Shown in pieces: positions 47,850-48,151 of a stretch of DNA of 48,151 nt. Position 1 is the first letter of the stretch. Every line of letters starts with the position of its first letter. Below the pieces are notes generated by a model. It saw only the letters and a list, made by a program, of their open reading frames with translations, had not been told where the DNA came from and did not search any database. The DNA comes from Caulobacteraceae bacterium. GTDB lineage: Bacteria; Pseudomonadota; Alphaproteobacteria; Caulobacterales; Caulobacteraceae. Position numbers and translations under genes: made by a program. The stretch lies in NCBI GenBank assembly GCA_025359665.1, contig JANYFU010000405.1:1-48151 (forward strand), written 5' to 3'.

Positions 47850-48151
47850 CGCGGGAGATCGAATCCAGGAGGCCGTTCACGAAACCAGACTCGGTCCCAT
47901 CGAAAAATGATTTGGTTATCTCAAGGTATTCATTGATCACCACCTCGCGTGGAATCTCCGGTCGATAGCGTAGTTCAAACGCCGCGCAACGCAGTATGGC
48001 CCGAACCGTCGCGTCGAGACGCCCCAGCTTCCAGCCGGACGCCAACCGTTGCGAAATCGCGACGTCGATATCCTTCTGGCCCTTGACCACACCACGCGCC
48101 AGATCGCCAAAAAACGGCTCGTCGGCCTGGGCCAGCGCCTCCCCTTCAAGG
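47833..48151 (-). CDS. nusB: Transcription antitermination factor NusB (5' end outside window)
   Basis: [101 protein letters not shown]. Confidence 0.93.
   Translation of the reverse strand, partial: LEGEALAQADEPFFGDLARGVVKGQKDIDVAISQRLASGWKLGRLDATVRAILRCAAFELRYRPEIPREVVINEYLEITKSFFDGTESGFVNGLLDSISRDDRTT

Noticed and set aside
46881-47936. 351-aa plus-strand ORF antisense to thiL
   Set aside because: Composition typical of an antisense artefact; ThiL is complete on the minus strand.

Overview
The window looks like a core chromosomal segment of a high-GC alphaproteobacterium. Gene content and synteny suggest Caulobacterales (Caulobacter/Phenylobacterium-like), but that placement is inferred. 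Coding density is very high and most genes are recognisable housekeeping genes. They include mfd, recG, recJ, phr, hldD-kdsA, a cfa-cysK-sseA-metC array, an aminotransferase-hom-glpX-recJ array, phaC, rplM-rpsI, argC-msrB, ctaA, a yceD-plsX-fabH-ihfA-merR array, bamE, hppA, and nusB-thiL. There are four tRNA genes: Arg-TCT, Pro-TGG, Glu-TTC and Pro-GGG. I see no rRNA, CRISPR array, integrase/transposase, prophage or defence island, and no convincing wholly new system. The best items for a second look are: a decayed DUF1453/CcdC-like gene with a frame change and apparent internal deletion; a GT2-GtrA fusion next to a GT39 transferase; a stand-alone N,N-dimethylformamidase-like protein; a photolyase/CFA-synthase/sulfur-amino-acid gene array with overlapping ends; unusual terminal extensions on PhaC and Mfd; a small exported protein with a coupled reading frame upstream of the aminotransferase; and paired palindromes upstream of a double cold-shock-domain gene. 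Many long ORFs in the supplied track are antisense high-GC artefacts and are not listed as genes. Start sites are chosen from the reading frame and neighbour overlaps and are approximate.
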